Shown: positions 1 through 11,580 of the stretch, piece by piece | Layout of the letters: each line of letters begins with the position of its first letter | How positions within the stretch are numbered: position 1 is the first letter of the stretch | Source of the DNA: Trichobilharzia szidati | Taxonomy: Eukaryota; Platyhelminthes; Trematoda; Strigeidida; Schistosomatidae | DNA length: 64,000 nt | Reading direction: 5' to 3' | Assembly (NCBI GenBank): GCA_944472155.2 | Contig: OX235271.1 | Coordinates: forward strand, 104,421,256-104,485,255 | Program-made: the position numbers and the translations under genes | The notes under the pieces: generated by a model | Databases searched by the model: none | Seen by the model: only the letters and a program-made list of their open reading frames with translations | Told to the model about the DNA's origin: nothing

Positions 1-269
1 ATGTAATATGATTTGTTAATTTATAAATAGACTGAACACTGATTTATGCGAGAGAAACATTGGAAAAGAAATGTACAAATAAGGAAGTAGATAATTTTTG
101 AAATCTGCTTTCGACCGAATATGTCATAAGATATAGCGTCAAATTTAAACTGTAAGTGAAAAAAAAACGGCATGTCAATTTCACGCGGGAATTATAAATG
201 ATTACGTTAATAGTTGGAGGTAAGTAGCATTTTAGTATAGGTGCTGACGTGAAACATAAGAGATGCAGA

Positions 270-1695
270 ATGAACAATAATTATGGCGAAGTTCAACAAT
301 AGCGTCCCAGGAGTGTGAACGCTCCAATGTCCTTGAAAGCATGCTAGTCGTTGGCTAACGGCATCTGTCATTATCATAGCTGAAACATCAACGCTATTCA
401 CCAACTTAGGAGCACATTTCACCCAGATCACGTTTTTAAGTACTGTTTGGACAGCTTCTTAGGGTTAGGATTAGGTTTAAGATAAGTATTGGGGTTAGGG
501 TTAGAATCACCCAATCCTACAAATATGGAGAAAATCGTGTTAAAAAAGGGGACTAAAACGGGACATTCCATTGAGAGAATAAGGGGACAAAATTCGGAAA
601 TGCGACGCACATTGTCTTCTTTTTTGACACATTGTCCCCCTTTTTTACGTCATGATTTGCTCTTAATCAGCAGAATGTCCCCTTTTTACTCGCATAACCC
701 TGCAGGGTTATAATTACCATTAGGGTTAGAATTACGGTTTGGATAAGGGTTATGATTAGGGCTAGGATTAAAGTTAGGGTTAGTGTTAGGGTCAGGATTA
801 AACTTATGGTTACGATTATAATCGTAATTATGACTTAAAAGAAGGGGGGAAATGTGACAAAAATGGGACATTGTGCGGTGTCTGGGAAAAAGGAGAAAAC
901 CTTAGCATTCCTCCCTTTTTCGCTTTTTTCCCCCAAATGGGGTGTCCTATTTTCCCCATTTTTAACATGATATTCCCCGTATATGTCCGACTGGGTAGGG
1001 ATAGACTTATAGTTGATAACATTTATGTGGAGTGCGTAACAGTGTGATTGTACACTTTTTGGTTATTTGTAGAAATTAGACATATTGTACATAATTTTTG
1101 TTTAAAACGCTTCTGGTTGAAATACCCTTGGCTTCCGTGTACATTTTGGAAAATACACTCTGCTGTTGGAGACTTCGTCTTCTCCTTGGTTTTTTCGGCT
1201 TACTAGCTCAGCTCTCACCGTGTTGTATCTTTCGGATTTATTGTAGAAATCCACTACGCTCAACCGAAGACAATTATACAACGGGACATAGCAGCTACAA
1301 CCTACTACGTCCAAACAATTAACGTCTCCGTGGGATATATAAATAATTTGTAGCAGAGGACTTAAACCTTATTTCCAAGTAACCCTTTTGTTGATATAAC
1401 GTGTCGTTGCATTTTTGGTAATATACTGTTACTTAACATTCCATTGACTTGAATTTTATTTCTCATATTTCGTAATACTAGTGAACTCTAACATAAGTCC
1501 CCTACATTTATCGTTGTAACTAGGGCGTATTTTTAAGCCATGTCAGAGAAAGATAACCTGTTTAATGCGTTTTCAAGTGTTTTCTTGTCAATTTACATTA
1601 TTTTTTGAGCAAATATTCCTCATATTTATGATTGGTCAGCTGAAGGTCACTCGTGCGTTCGCTTTCCTGGGACGCTGTTGCTGAACTTTGCCATA
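270..1695. repeat. Inverted pair of a dispersed repeat (about 55 bp) flanking the telomere-like block
   Basis: The sequence at about 274-325 (GCGAAGTTCAACAATAGCG and neighbours) recurs in reverse complement at about 1642-1692 (CGCTGTTGCTGAACTTTGCC), including the CCATAATTAT stretch. The rest of 1-2,800 is AT-rich, with no credible gene. Confidence 0.45.
459..835. repeat. Degenerate telomere-like TTAGGG repeat, two blocks
   Basis: Blocks at about 459-510 and 706-835 are built from drifting hexamers of the type TTAGGG, TTAGGA, TTAGAA and ATTACG. Between and after them (540-690 and 840-960) lie purine/pyrimidine-biased copies of a motif like GGGACATTGT and its complement. The pattern suggests interstitial telomere-like DNA or a (TTAGGG)-seeded minisatellite. 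Flatworm telomeres are TTAGGG (established knowledge). No gene seen here. Confidence 0.6.
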
Positions 1696-2811
1696 ATTAT
1701 AAGTGAATGATTCATAAAGTGTTCGAAAGTCTATAAAATTTCAAAGTCACCAGTAGATACACCATAATTGTTACCTATCCAGCTGTATATGAGACCACTT
1801 TTGAACTTGTCAGCAGATTTCATGGTAAAGGTGGTTCCGTTATTCACCAGGTGAGCTAGCAATATTCTGAATAAGTTGACGATAGCAGCAGTGTATCAGT
1901 GCCTTTGAAAGAAGAAGAAGACACAAGAAAACCGCAATAGAGGTGCAGAAGTATATAATAGGTGTTAATAATTCAAAATATATAACAAGCCTGGGGTTCA
2001 TCATTTTTTATTGTTTTTTTAAAAGCTATTTCCCCGATAGGTTTCAGTGATGGAATTCTGCAGTCTTTCTTGCAAACAGTTAGTTTAAGTGAAAAAAGGT
2101 GATAATTTTACCTACTTATATAGGTTGAAAAGGAGTTAAACACAAAAGTCAAAGCGCGTGAACTATGTAGAAGAAAAGCGAGGGCTTAATGGTATCTGCT
2201 GTTTTTCTGAAGTATACAGTTAGGTGTCCTTCTGAAGTAGCGGGCTCATACCATGTACTTGCATTCGAGGAGTTTGTATTTAAACTTCGGCTTTTAGGCA
2301 ATTTTCAACTTCTGTTTCTTTTTTATTTATTCTCTTCTTTTGCAGAAGCCATCCAAACTCAGGAGCCTTAGCGATAGAGTGCTGTCCCATAGATAAGGGT
2401 GGTTCCCATATGTCCCTACCATCATATCCGTTGAATAGCAATCACCGCCCTCCTACAATGACACCTCCTCCGAATAAAGAAGTAAATCTCTCCGTTTTCC
2501 AAGATGCCATATTTCTGCAGTGCTGGTGTCGTGAGTGCTAATTAAAATCAGATATAAGTAGTATATCAGTAAACGAATTCACAAAAGCAATGGAAAAAGC
2601 AACCGAAGAACAGAACCTTAAGAAGAACGTTAGAAACACTGTGCAGAATCCAACAAGCTATCGAATGTGGTGATATTCGACCAATTTGCAAATGATGCAC
2701 AAATCAGGCATCGAAGATATGGTATATCAAATTTATGTGCCTACAATGAGTTTATCCTAATAAACATTCCTTCGATCCTCATCGGTCTTTTCTTCTCTTC
2801 TTCTGCCAGAG

Positions 2812-4647
2812 TTGAAGATGCCGTGGCAGCAGCTGTTCAAGAAAGGAAATGTGAGCACATTCCTCAGGGACTTCGGAGCTATCGCCGACCTGGTTAAAGT
2901 GCAAGAGCAGGGGGCGAAGCCGGTGGCCTTAGGGACTCTGCTGAGAGGCTGTGCGAAGGCTGTCTTTAACGACGGGGAAAGGTCATTGAGAAACTTGTAT
3001 GCGAATTCGACAGCCCTACGGATAGACAAGGGTCACTGCAAAAGTTCCGGACTCTGGGGCTTGATCGAGACGAGGATCCGCTGGTTCTCGCAGTGACGCC
3101 AACAAATCTTCTGAGACGCACATTACCCACCTTATACGAAGATTCGCGGGGGCAATTGCTAGCTTCCCAGTTCATTGAATGCGCCCCTGAGGATGTCGCT
3201 CACCAGCTGCGGCTAGTCGACGCAGCTCAGCCGATGGAAGTTCACGAAATGGCAAAGGTCACAAGGCAACTGGTGACTTCGCATGTTACTCCAGTGATGC
3301 CCGAGTGCCAAGAATACAAGAAGATTGAAGAGTTGAAACAGCAGATAAGACCATGCAGATACTACAAAGGCACGACAACAGATGTATTGCTTGTGGAGGA
3401 ACCAGCCACTGGAAGAGATATTGCCCGAAACGAAGGCAAAAACTTAAATCGATACAGTCTTCCTTGTTTTCATCGCTTGTATTGGGGCTTGTGGGATTAG
3501 TCGAAAGAGGTGTCATGTACGCAAGATTATGGGTTAATGGAAGAGAACTAGTCTGTTTGGTTGACACAGGAGCAGCAGTTTCTTTGATAGGGAACGAATA
3601 GTGTGAGGAAATAAGGGCGTGCACATTAGCAGTTCAGACGGTAGGGGGACATTTCTTACAGATTCTTGATGTTTCAGACTGCGTTGTATTGATGGCAGTG
3701 AGGAAAATATGATATCTGTTCATTGCAACACCATATATACGGCGAACGATTTTGAAAGGAGACTTTTTCAGAGAAGTCAGCGCTGTAGTCGATATGAAAA
3801 ATAGTAGAGTGGTCACAAGTCATGGGTAGTTTGCGATACATGAGAACAGTGAAGTTTCTGAGGTGGAAACCACAACGCCTGTTCCGAAGGAAGCACCAAG
3901 TCTGACTAGGTTGATGAGTTAATATGCCTGCTTATTCACTGGAGATGGAGAACCCTACGGATATTGTGGTTAGTGTGACATCCTAGTGAAGGACCCGGAG
4001 AGGACAGCCTTCTCAGCGCGACGAGTTCCTGTGCACCTAGGAGTTAACCGACAATTGAGGAAATCCAAAGTGACGGAATAATTGAAGAAGCCAAAATCCC
4101 ATACATTTCGCCGGCAAATAAGGCTAATGAATGGTATAGATTTTGTGTCAATTTCGGACAGCTGAATAGCCTCGCTGAAGTGAAACAGTATGTAGTGCCA
4201 ACCGTGACAGAAACCGTTGATCGCCTTCAGAAAGCTAATTTGTTCACCCTATTCTACCTTAGATCGGGCTACTGGCAGATCCCAATAACAGAAAGTGACT
4301 GAAGTAAAACGGCGCTCACGGTTGGAGAGAAACACTACCAGTAGAAATGAATGCCATTTGGATTGGTAGGCGCATCATTTACGTTCAGAAGATTAATGAC
4401 CTTATTACTGAAGGGTCTGAAGAACGCAGAAGTAAATGGAAATGACTTGGTTGTATACAGTGATACCAAAAGCGATCTAGGCTACTTTGAGGCCATCTTG
4501 AAGAGAATCGATGAATTTGAACTGCGTATTTATAAGAACAAGTCTGAAACAGCTGAAAACACTGTTGTCCTCCTAGGTTATAGAGTGGGATATGGTCAGT
4601 TTCCCTTAGGAAAACACGTAATTGCTCAGCTTGCTTCGTACCACTGA
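2812..4647 (+). pseudogene. Degenerate Ty3/gypsy-type LTR retrotransposon gag-pol
   Basis: Decayed retroelement pieces lie in the usual order. A gag-like stretch (2812-3350) precedes a zinc knuckle of CX2CX4HX4C spacing (about 3389-3430), an aspartic-protease LVDTGA motif (about 3560) and reverse-transcriptase pieces. The RT pieces are a FCVNFGQLN block near 4140, LRSGYWQI near 4260 and MPFGLVGA at 4351. Several stops and frame changes interrupt it, and the catalytic YxDD position reads VVYSDTKSD, so it is dead. No LTR pair or integrase was recognised. This element cannot be assigned to a named schistosome family by eye. Confidence 0.8.
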
Positions 4648-4899
4648 ATCAACTGGCTCTCATCAACTTGTGACAAAACCTCTGAATATCCATAATTCGA
4701 ATTAATCTTTACGCGAATTCCAGCTAAGGGAGTTTCTGGTTTTATCGAAGGTTGGTTATGAAGTCATATCCCGGAGAATGGTGCTATCAAGTGCATTATT
4801 CCTTAACATCCACATATCCTGCCTTGGCTGCATCACTGTGAAGTGAAGACAATACTAACCGCGATGTAGGTGCCATGCACTTATCGAAAAGCATGTTAC

Positions 4900-4990
4900 C
4901 TTTACCCATCCGAACAGTTCTCCGGGTGTCGACTATAGAGGGCTAAATGAACACTTGGTTGTAAATACTTACCCTATTACACACGTACAT
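4900..4990 (+). pseudogene. Possible second LTR-retrotransposon RT fragment
   Basis: A short open piece reads SPGVDYRGLNEHLVVNTYPI, which resembles the DYRxLN...TV.D.YP.P block of gypsy-type reverse transcriptases. Flanks are not recognisable. It may be a separate older copy or a rearranged part of the element just upstream. Confidence 0.4.
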
Positions 4991-7900
4991 TAGCTTACTT
5001 AGGCTGTAACTCACGTAAACATCGTCTAAAAGACTAATATTTTGCGAGAGTAATGTCATAAACTGAATCACTCAAATTCAGTCGCACTTGTTCTATCTGA
5101 TGTCACGAACCAATAATTTCAAAGACTTCAAATCAACTATGTTTTAACTTTTTCCACTACCTGGATCGACAATTTCATGGTGACCAGAATTTATCGAAGC
5201 CATTTGTATACTTCCATAAAGGGTACATGAACACAGTGTCGCTCTCAAATCAGAGGTGTAAAAGTTGGTAAATTAAACTTAACTAGTAAATTGGAGCTTC
5301 AATGCTTTTATAGAGACTACATTTAATGTACCGGATTAGGCAGCTGGAAGTGCTTTTTCGACAACTTCCTAGTGGCAAGAGGAAATCTATCAGGGCTCCA
5401 CACAGTCTGTGTAAAATATTGTGAATTCAGAAGATGATTATTCGCAATTTACTTAGCTAATTCTGCAGTACCACGGAAGAAACAATACTGACGACCGCGA
5501 AAATCATATGTCTCGAAATTTAAACAGTGCACTGAGTATCTTCATTACCAGTTCCATTTGCCGTGCCGAAATGTTCAGTTCTCAATATGGTGAAAAGTGG
5601 ATTCTTTTATTTGTTATGGAGTAGTGTACATACAAAGATAATTTATGGTAAAAGTTGTCCTTAGTAAGTTGCGTATTCAACATTTCAACCACTTTTGTTC
5701 AGAATATCGAAATGTTGCAACAGTGAATGCAGCTTAGTGATTTACGAAAGTCCAAAGTGGTGAATAGCTTTCCATTTAACTATGTGTAATCTGGTACTGC
5801 ATGTTTCTGGCAATGAAACTCAAGCCCAATGGCTGGATTTATGTATCTGCCGTAATTTTGAGCTCTAAAGGTTACTTATATGCAGAAGGACGGTGCAGGG
5901 ATTATGCTAATTACTTCTCAGACAGATAACAACAAGGAATTTTAAATAGTCGATTCACACCTTCAATCTTTCACTTTAGATATGCTTACAGATGTGGCAA
6001 AGATTCAGACAAATGAACACATATGACGTGCAGTATATAAGGTTCAAGACCATGTGTATGCAACTAAGATGAAAAATGAATGAGATATTCATACAAACAT
6101 GTGTGTATAGTTTTCATTTTAATCAGACTTTATGTGTCTAAAGATGTCTTAAAACGGGTGTAAACCAACTATTAAACGCATTAGTACAGACCAAAAGAGT
6201 AATACTGCACCCAAGGCATACCGTTCGGAAGCGCGTACACCATGATAACGTCTGAATGCTGATAACTGGGTAGTGCGCTGAACGAAAAGAAAATAATCTG
6301 ACGAGACGTTTGCTTTTGTTATACGCCAGGAAAAGGACCGTCACAGTAGTGTTTATGAAGTAGTCCTACAACAGTACCACCTATGTTGCACCTCCCAGTA
6401 TTTTAATTTTCGTTTTATCGGGAACTTAGCCATGTGGGCTGTAACTCCATTTTTCTCTCCTTCCTTGTGCTGTTAACACGTGCATACTCAAAGTCCGTAG
6501 TTGAACCATACTAGCCAGATAAGTAGTTAATCTTTTTCCTCATATAACGTTGACTTTCTGTTTAATTTACATGTACTTCTTGACTAGGTACATTACTAAA
6601 GAACCGAGACTTTTTGATTTGCCTTTCGTTATCAGTACTTACAATTCAGGTAGAGTACTGACAGATTGGGTAACTGGACACATTACGTTTAGTGGAGTTG
6701 ATATAGTGTAGCTAATCAACAACACGACCAGTGCCTTACGAAGTAGTGAAATCACTAACAGAAATGGTTTTGGTAAGTATAGACACAATATTGGAGACCA
6801 GCTGAAATCACATATATCCCTAGGATGAGCAAGTTCCAAAACAAACCGGCAAAACAAGGCGAAACAACCTAAAGTATTCTTCTATTCTCTGTACCCAAGA
6901 ATACATTTTAGGTGAAACTGTATCAACCTTCTGGTCTCCCACAGTCCATTCAGGAATTCTCACACAGCGCACAATAAGCAGTAGACAACAGTCCCCATCA
7001 GAATGCACAGTATCTGAAAGTCTGCTGAATGTTCGATAGTCAAAAAAGGAGTTAAAATAAAATTCAGGACTATTGCTACCGGATACTGGAAGTGGTGCAG
7101 ATTATCAGGAACCTCTATCATCTTTCTTGCTGCAGCCGAATTCCGGACAATAAACATAAGTTTATAAGTTCAATTGCTGAAAAATTCTGACGTCCTCTAA
7201 GCTTTTCGTGGTTCCCATAATGTTGGTCCTTATGAAAGCGCAGTTAAACAGGGCAGAGCTTGGTCAACTGATGAGGAAGATAGAAAATATTTGTGGCATA
7301 TATGAGCGGATTTTGATCGGTGGTGGTAGGTAGAATGCTAAACAACTTTTCCAAAATTTCAGGCATAGAATGTCACTATCATGACGCGGAGGAGCTATTT
7401 CTATAGCCCACTAGTCTATAGGAAACGCTAGGACATAAGTATGTGGCAATCTTAAAAGAATACGGGGGAAATCCTGAAACGAAAACAATTCACACCACTG
7501 TACATTGCTATGTCGTATTTACGAGGGAATCATGACAACGAATGGGTAACGGATATGACAGTGTCTCCATAAATAAAACAACCTGACGAGGAGTGTGCGA
7601 AACAGCTTCTAAAGAGAGGACAGATCACCAACAGAACCTGACTCCCAGATGCTTCACTCCCAATCTCACCAACAGGTCTTAGGAGTCTTACACTGACCTT
7701 CGGTGGATGCTTTTATCATTAAATCCCCACGATGAGCGTCCAACAAATTCAACGTACCATCCACATTTTTAGGGAGAGTTGATCAATCAAAAGTTTCCTT
7801 GTCAGAGTTTAGAAAATGCGCTCTAGATAGATTATTTTTCTCGGAAAGTTAGAAGTCCTCACAACTGATAGGAATTTCGCTTTCCTTGGTAGACATTTGC

Positions 7901-9340
7901 TTCAAGGGTCCCTTTCGTAAATGTCTGTAGCGCCGAAAAAACTTCAAGATTACAGGAGAGGTTATATGGAATCATAAAAATTCATTAAATCAGTTGAACC
8001 TAATCCGTTTTTCCCTCAACGATCAAACTTCGTACGTAGTAGATGATTTGGATTTTCAAAATAAAAAGACTGTAGTTACTGCGTTTTAGGGTGGTTGCGT
8101 ACCTCTACACTCTCAACATGTCATCGTTAATCAATACGCCTTTGAGTGTTATATACTACCTTCACTAATCGGCGGAGGTGTTAAAAACATCTAGGCCCTC
8201 AGGTTTGTTAGCTCAGGCAAAACAGTTGGCACATAGTGTAGCCAAAGCGCACATTTGGCAGGATAAATGGTCGCACAACGATTATGAGCGTTATTTCTGG
8301 TTGAAGCTAAATGGGAGCGAGGTCGACGTCGTTCGAGCAGCTTAATCAACTGATTTCTCGGAGGGTTGAGTGGATAGTGCAATTAATATTTCGCCTTATT
8401 ATTGGTACGCATATGTATCCATCAGAAGTTGCCTTTCAAAACAATTCCAGTCAAAAGTCAGGAATCTTTCATCATTAAACAGGAACTGAGAAGATATGAA
8501 GGTACCTTGGGGTGCACATATTTTGTTGTTATGAGACCAATAACTGGCCAGTAAAATATATGGTTTCTGTAAATACGCCAAATATAACTTCATGATTTCA
8601 TGAAAATCCGATGATATATGATTAACATTTGAACTTCCTACCCGATTTTCATTTAAAAGCATATAAAAAACATAACTTGTTACTAAACCAACATAGTAAC
8701 GGACATGAACGCTACAATTAGCGGGGATATGCAGTAAAGCCACTCTCCTTGAATCCATTACTAAGCACTATTTTCCGATAAATGTAACGCAGTCCAGGAA
8801 TATAATGCAACCGATAATATGTACACCTGAAAGGATTTTTAAGTGTAGTATTTGATTTAAAAAGGATACAGAAAACTACAACTTGTCATCAAACCAATAT
8901 AGCACATGACTCAGACGCTACATTCAGCGGGGATATGCAACAAAGCCACTCGTATTATTCAGTCCTATTTCCTGGTGCACACAACCCAAAAGTCTTTGGG
9001 TTTGGCTTAGGTAATTAACCACATCAGGTTCAATGGCAAACCGTTTAGAATGACCTTCGTGTCAACTGAAGAACTGCCTCTGGGTAGATGTTATCAGAAG
9101 TGAAACTAATGAGAAGTGAAACTCATAAAACAGCTGTTTTCTCTCTATTTTGAACTCATTAGCGGTGCAGACTTAAGATAGTAAAATCAGAATGAAAAAG
9201 TTGTTTGGCGGTAGATGACCTTTAGCCATCTTGCGACTGGTATCAGTTGATGAGGAAATCTGCTGTTTGTTACGTAGGAGTTGCACAAATCCCTCCTACA
9301 ATGGATATTAACAAATGAACAAAACCCAGGCTCCTAGGAT
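4990..9340. other. AT-rich intergenic stretch without recognisable gene
   Basis: Only short frames that look like chance. One internal direct repeat is noted separately near 8650-8955. Nothing else recognised. Confidence 0.6.
8650..8955 (+). repeat. Degenerate direct repeat, two units about 200 bp apart
   Basis: Units at about 8655-8755 and 8855-8955 share the order ACTTGTTACTAAACCAACAT / ACTTGTCATCAAACCAATAT, then CGCTACA.TTAGCGGGGATA and CAAAGCCACTC-like sequence. The origin is unknown; it is probably an old tandem or transposon duplication. Confidence 0.5.
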
Positions 9341-9346
9341 TCGATC

Positions 9347-10383
9347 TTGTTCTCCGTGAGCACTTGCAGTGGTACGTTACGCGACCATGTCTGTGCTATA
9401 AAAAGGCGGACTATGCTGAAAGGCGAAGGCTTCTGTCCGACGCATGGGCTGAGTTATCTGTGGATGAACACTTCAGCAATCTCGGATACCAACCCTTTAG
9501 TCACAGCACAACCCAAAAAGGTCGTCATTGCTGCAGAAAGGTGCGCAACGTATTCTGCAAGCAAAGCGGAAGGCTTGGCTTACGCGGCGAATATCGAAGA
9601 GTCGGACAGACCACGACGCATATCTGGAACTCAGGAACCGGTGCAACGTGACATTCAGGAGTGACAGTAGATCATCCCAGGCCGACCTTGCCAAAAAACT
9701 AGCAAACCCCAAAAACTAGTATTGATTCATGTCGAAAAGAAAAACGGACAATTAGGCGGCATGGCCCTTAGTAGGTCCAAACGGTCAATACCTCACTAGT
9801 TTGGAGATGGCTGAAACATTCAGTCTAGCCTTCGCCGAACAGTTAAACAGAAATGTGGGTATACACTTCACACATAGACAGTTAGATGTACTCACTCCTG
9901 AGCTCTTTCTAAGGTTGTACAAAACATACGTCAGACAACACCCTGAAAGGCATAAGATAATTGCAACTCTACTGCTTAGAAGAGACGCAAACCCCTTGGA
10001 AAGAGTCCAAAGAAGGTCGAAAAATGAGTGATGGGTCTCCGAAATAAACGTATCATGAAAGGCTAGAAAAATTAGGTCTGTTCACACTTAGCTGCCGTCG
10101 GCTTCCGGGGGAACTGATTACTGCCTATAAGATAACAAACGACCCAAACAAAGGTGTTCTGCCATTGAGTAAGTATGGGCTTCCTCGTAAAAATCCTAGA
10201 AAGATAGCTCACCGGAGGGCAAGGACTCGAGTGCGCTCCCACTTCTATTCACTGCGAGTTTGCCGTCCCTGGAACTCCTTACCGGTAGATGTATCTGTGG
10301 CACCGTGTGTGGACACCTTTAAGCGAAGGCTGGACAATCATGCAGCGACACAAGGACTGTGTCCGAATAGCCTATCCCCTTAG
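9347..10383 (+). pseudogene. Broken CR1/jockey-type LINE (RT 5' and 3' pieces)
   Basis: The first part (9364-9660) looks like the linker before the reverse transcriptase. The middle (9801-10031) jumps from an early RT frame to LRRDANPLERVQRRSKN, typical of the thumb region. The last part (10165-10383) reads RVCRPWNSLPVDV then FKRRLDNH, the usual C-terminus of CR1-like LINEs. Frames are broken and the catalytic core is missing, so this is an internally deleted, inactive copy. A TA/ATT-rich tail follows to about 10640. Confidence 0.7.
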
Positions 10384-10898
10384 AATCGCATACACCATTC
10401 AAAGGTAGACAACTAAACTGGTCGTTTTACTTCTTCACATTCTCTCCAGTCTAAATCTCCTGACAGCTTTAACTACACCTATTATTATTATCATTATTAC
10501 TGGTATATATATATATATACCGGTTGACTGACTGTTGTTACGTTTTCTTATTCTTTTTCTGTCTGTTAGTCTGAATACCTTCACTAATTATATCTGTTAT
10601 TATTATTATCTCTTTTCTATTGACGACGATACCGAAGGACCAACTGGTGAAAGGATCAACTCCATTCACAGTAGTAACTGTCTTAACACACCTCATACTA
10701 CAAACCACATATAATTAATCCCTGCACTACTCCTTTTGGAGTCAACCAAAGCTACGGCAGTCGAGTGGCGGGACGAGCTACGCAGACGTTTACCGAAGAC
10801 CAGGAACCTCTACCTCACAATCAAGAGGCGAGCACAAAGAAATCAAATTAGTTTATACTAGCTCGTAAAAACGATATTGGATATTGTATAGAGGTCAC

Positions 10899-10953
10899 AT
10901 GTTTGGCTCGCCTTTCGGTTTCAGGGTCAGGTTTCCAACCTGATTGGTTGGAA
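10899..10953 (+). promoter_or_regulatory. 5' leader of BLTP1 with acceptor-like site and upstream ATG
   Basis: A polypyrimidine run ending TTTCAG at 10919-10924 lies 29 bp before the predicted start. An ATG at 10899 opens a short frame that ends before exon 1's frame could be joined. If 10924 is a true acceptor, the upstream ATG is removed. No TATA box or promoter could be assigned with confidence. Confidence 0.35.
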
Positions 10954-11182
10954 ATGAGTATGTCAAATATTTTTGAAGGGGACTTCAATTTCAAGTCCAA
11001 TCATTCTTTGGATACCCAAATTACAGCCTCCATCGACCGTGGGGACTTTCACCTGTCATTACTATCACTGATTTGTCTTATCATATGGACAATATATGTT
11101 TTATTCTACAACTCCAGGGTTGTCGGTTTGATTGTATCTACTATATTGAGAAGATTCTTCAAAAATTGTTACGTCAGTATTG
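10954..11182 (+). CDS. BLTP1: BLTP1 exon 1: start codon and N-terminal membrane anchor
   Basis: The first in-frame ATG is at 10954, after a start-less open stretch. Residues about 33-52 form one hydrophobic segment ([14 protein letters not shown]), followed by [14 protein letters not shown], which matches the conserved block just after the transmembrane helix of BLTP1 proteins. The donor GTAAGA follows 11182 (phase 1). An acceptor-like pyrimidine tract ending in AG at 10923-10924 suggests the exon may begin at 10925, by cis-splicing or spliced-leader addition. The start is well supported by family N-terminal layout but not proven. Confidence 0.8.
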
Positions 11183-11544
11183 GTAAGACTTGAATTTATT
11201 CTTTGCATTCGTTAGGTTCAATATCTCTTTCAGTCCTTGGTGGAAAACTGATGTTGAGGGACTTTGTTTACGTAAATGACGACTATTCTATCAGATTATG
11301 TTATGTGATCGTCGTATTTAATTACTGGACAAGGTATTATCCTGAAAGAAAAGGTACGCCTCTAGTTTTACACAGTATTTTTAAAAGGGTTTTAAATGCA
11401 TCCACTAAAATGCTATGTAGCATCTTTTAATCGAGATTATACGAATCTTTTGCAGACTGTTGTGTTTTTCCGATTAACTCTTCCTAGGTCTTGACATGTG
11501 ACCACCAGTTGTTTCAAGTCATTCAGTCCCTTGAGATTTTATGG

Positions 11545-11580
<36 letters not shown>

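Noticed and set aside
1098..1322. Overlapping open frames on both strands
   Set aside because: Short, no recognisable motif, AT-driven composition; no splice context.
7200..9300. Several 60-120-codon frames, e.g. minus 8399-8758
   Set aside because: No family resemblance and no neighbouring exon-like signals; likely chance.
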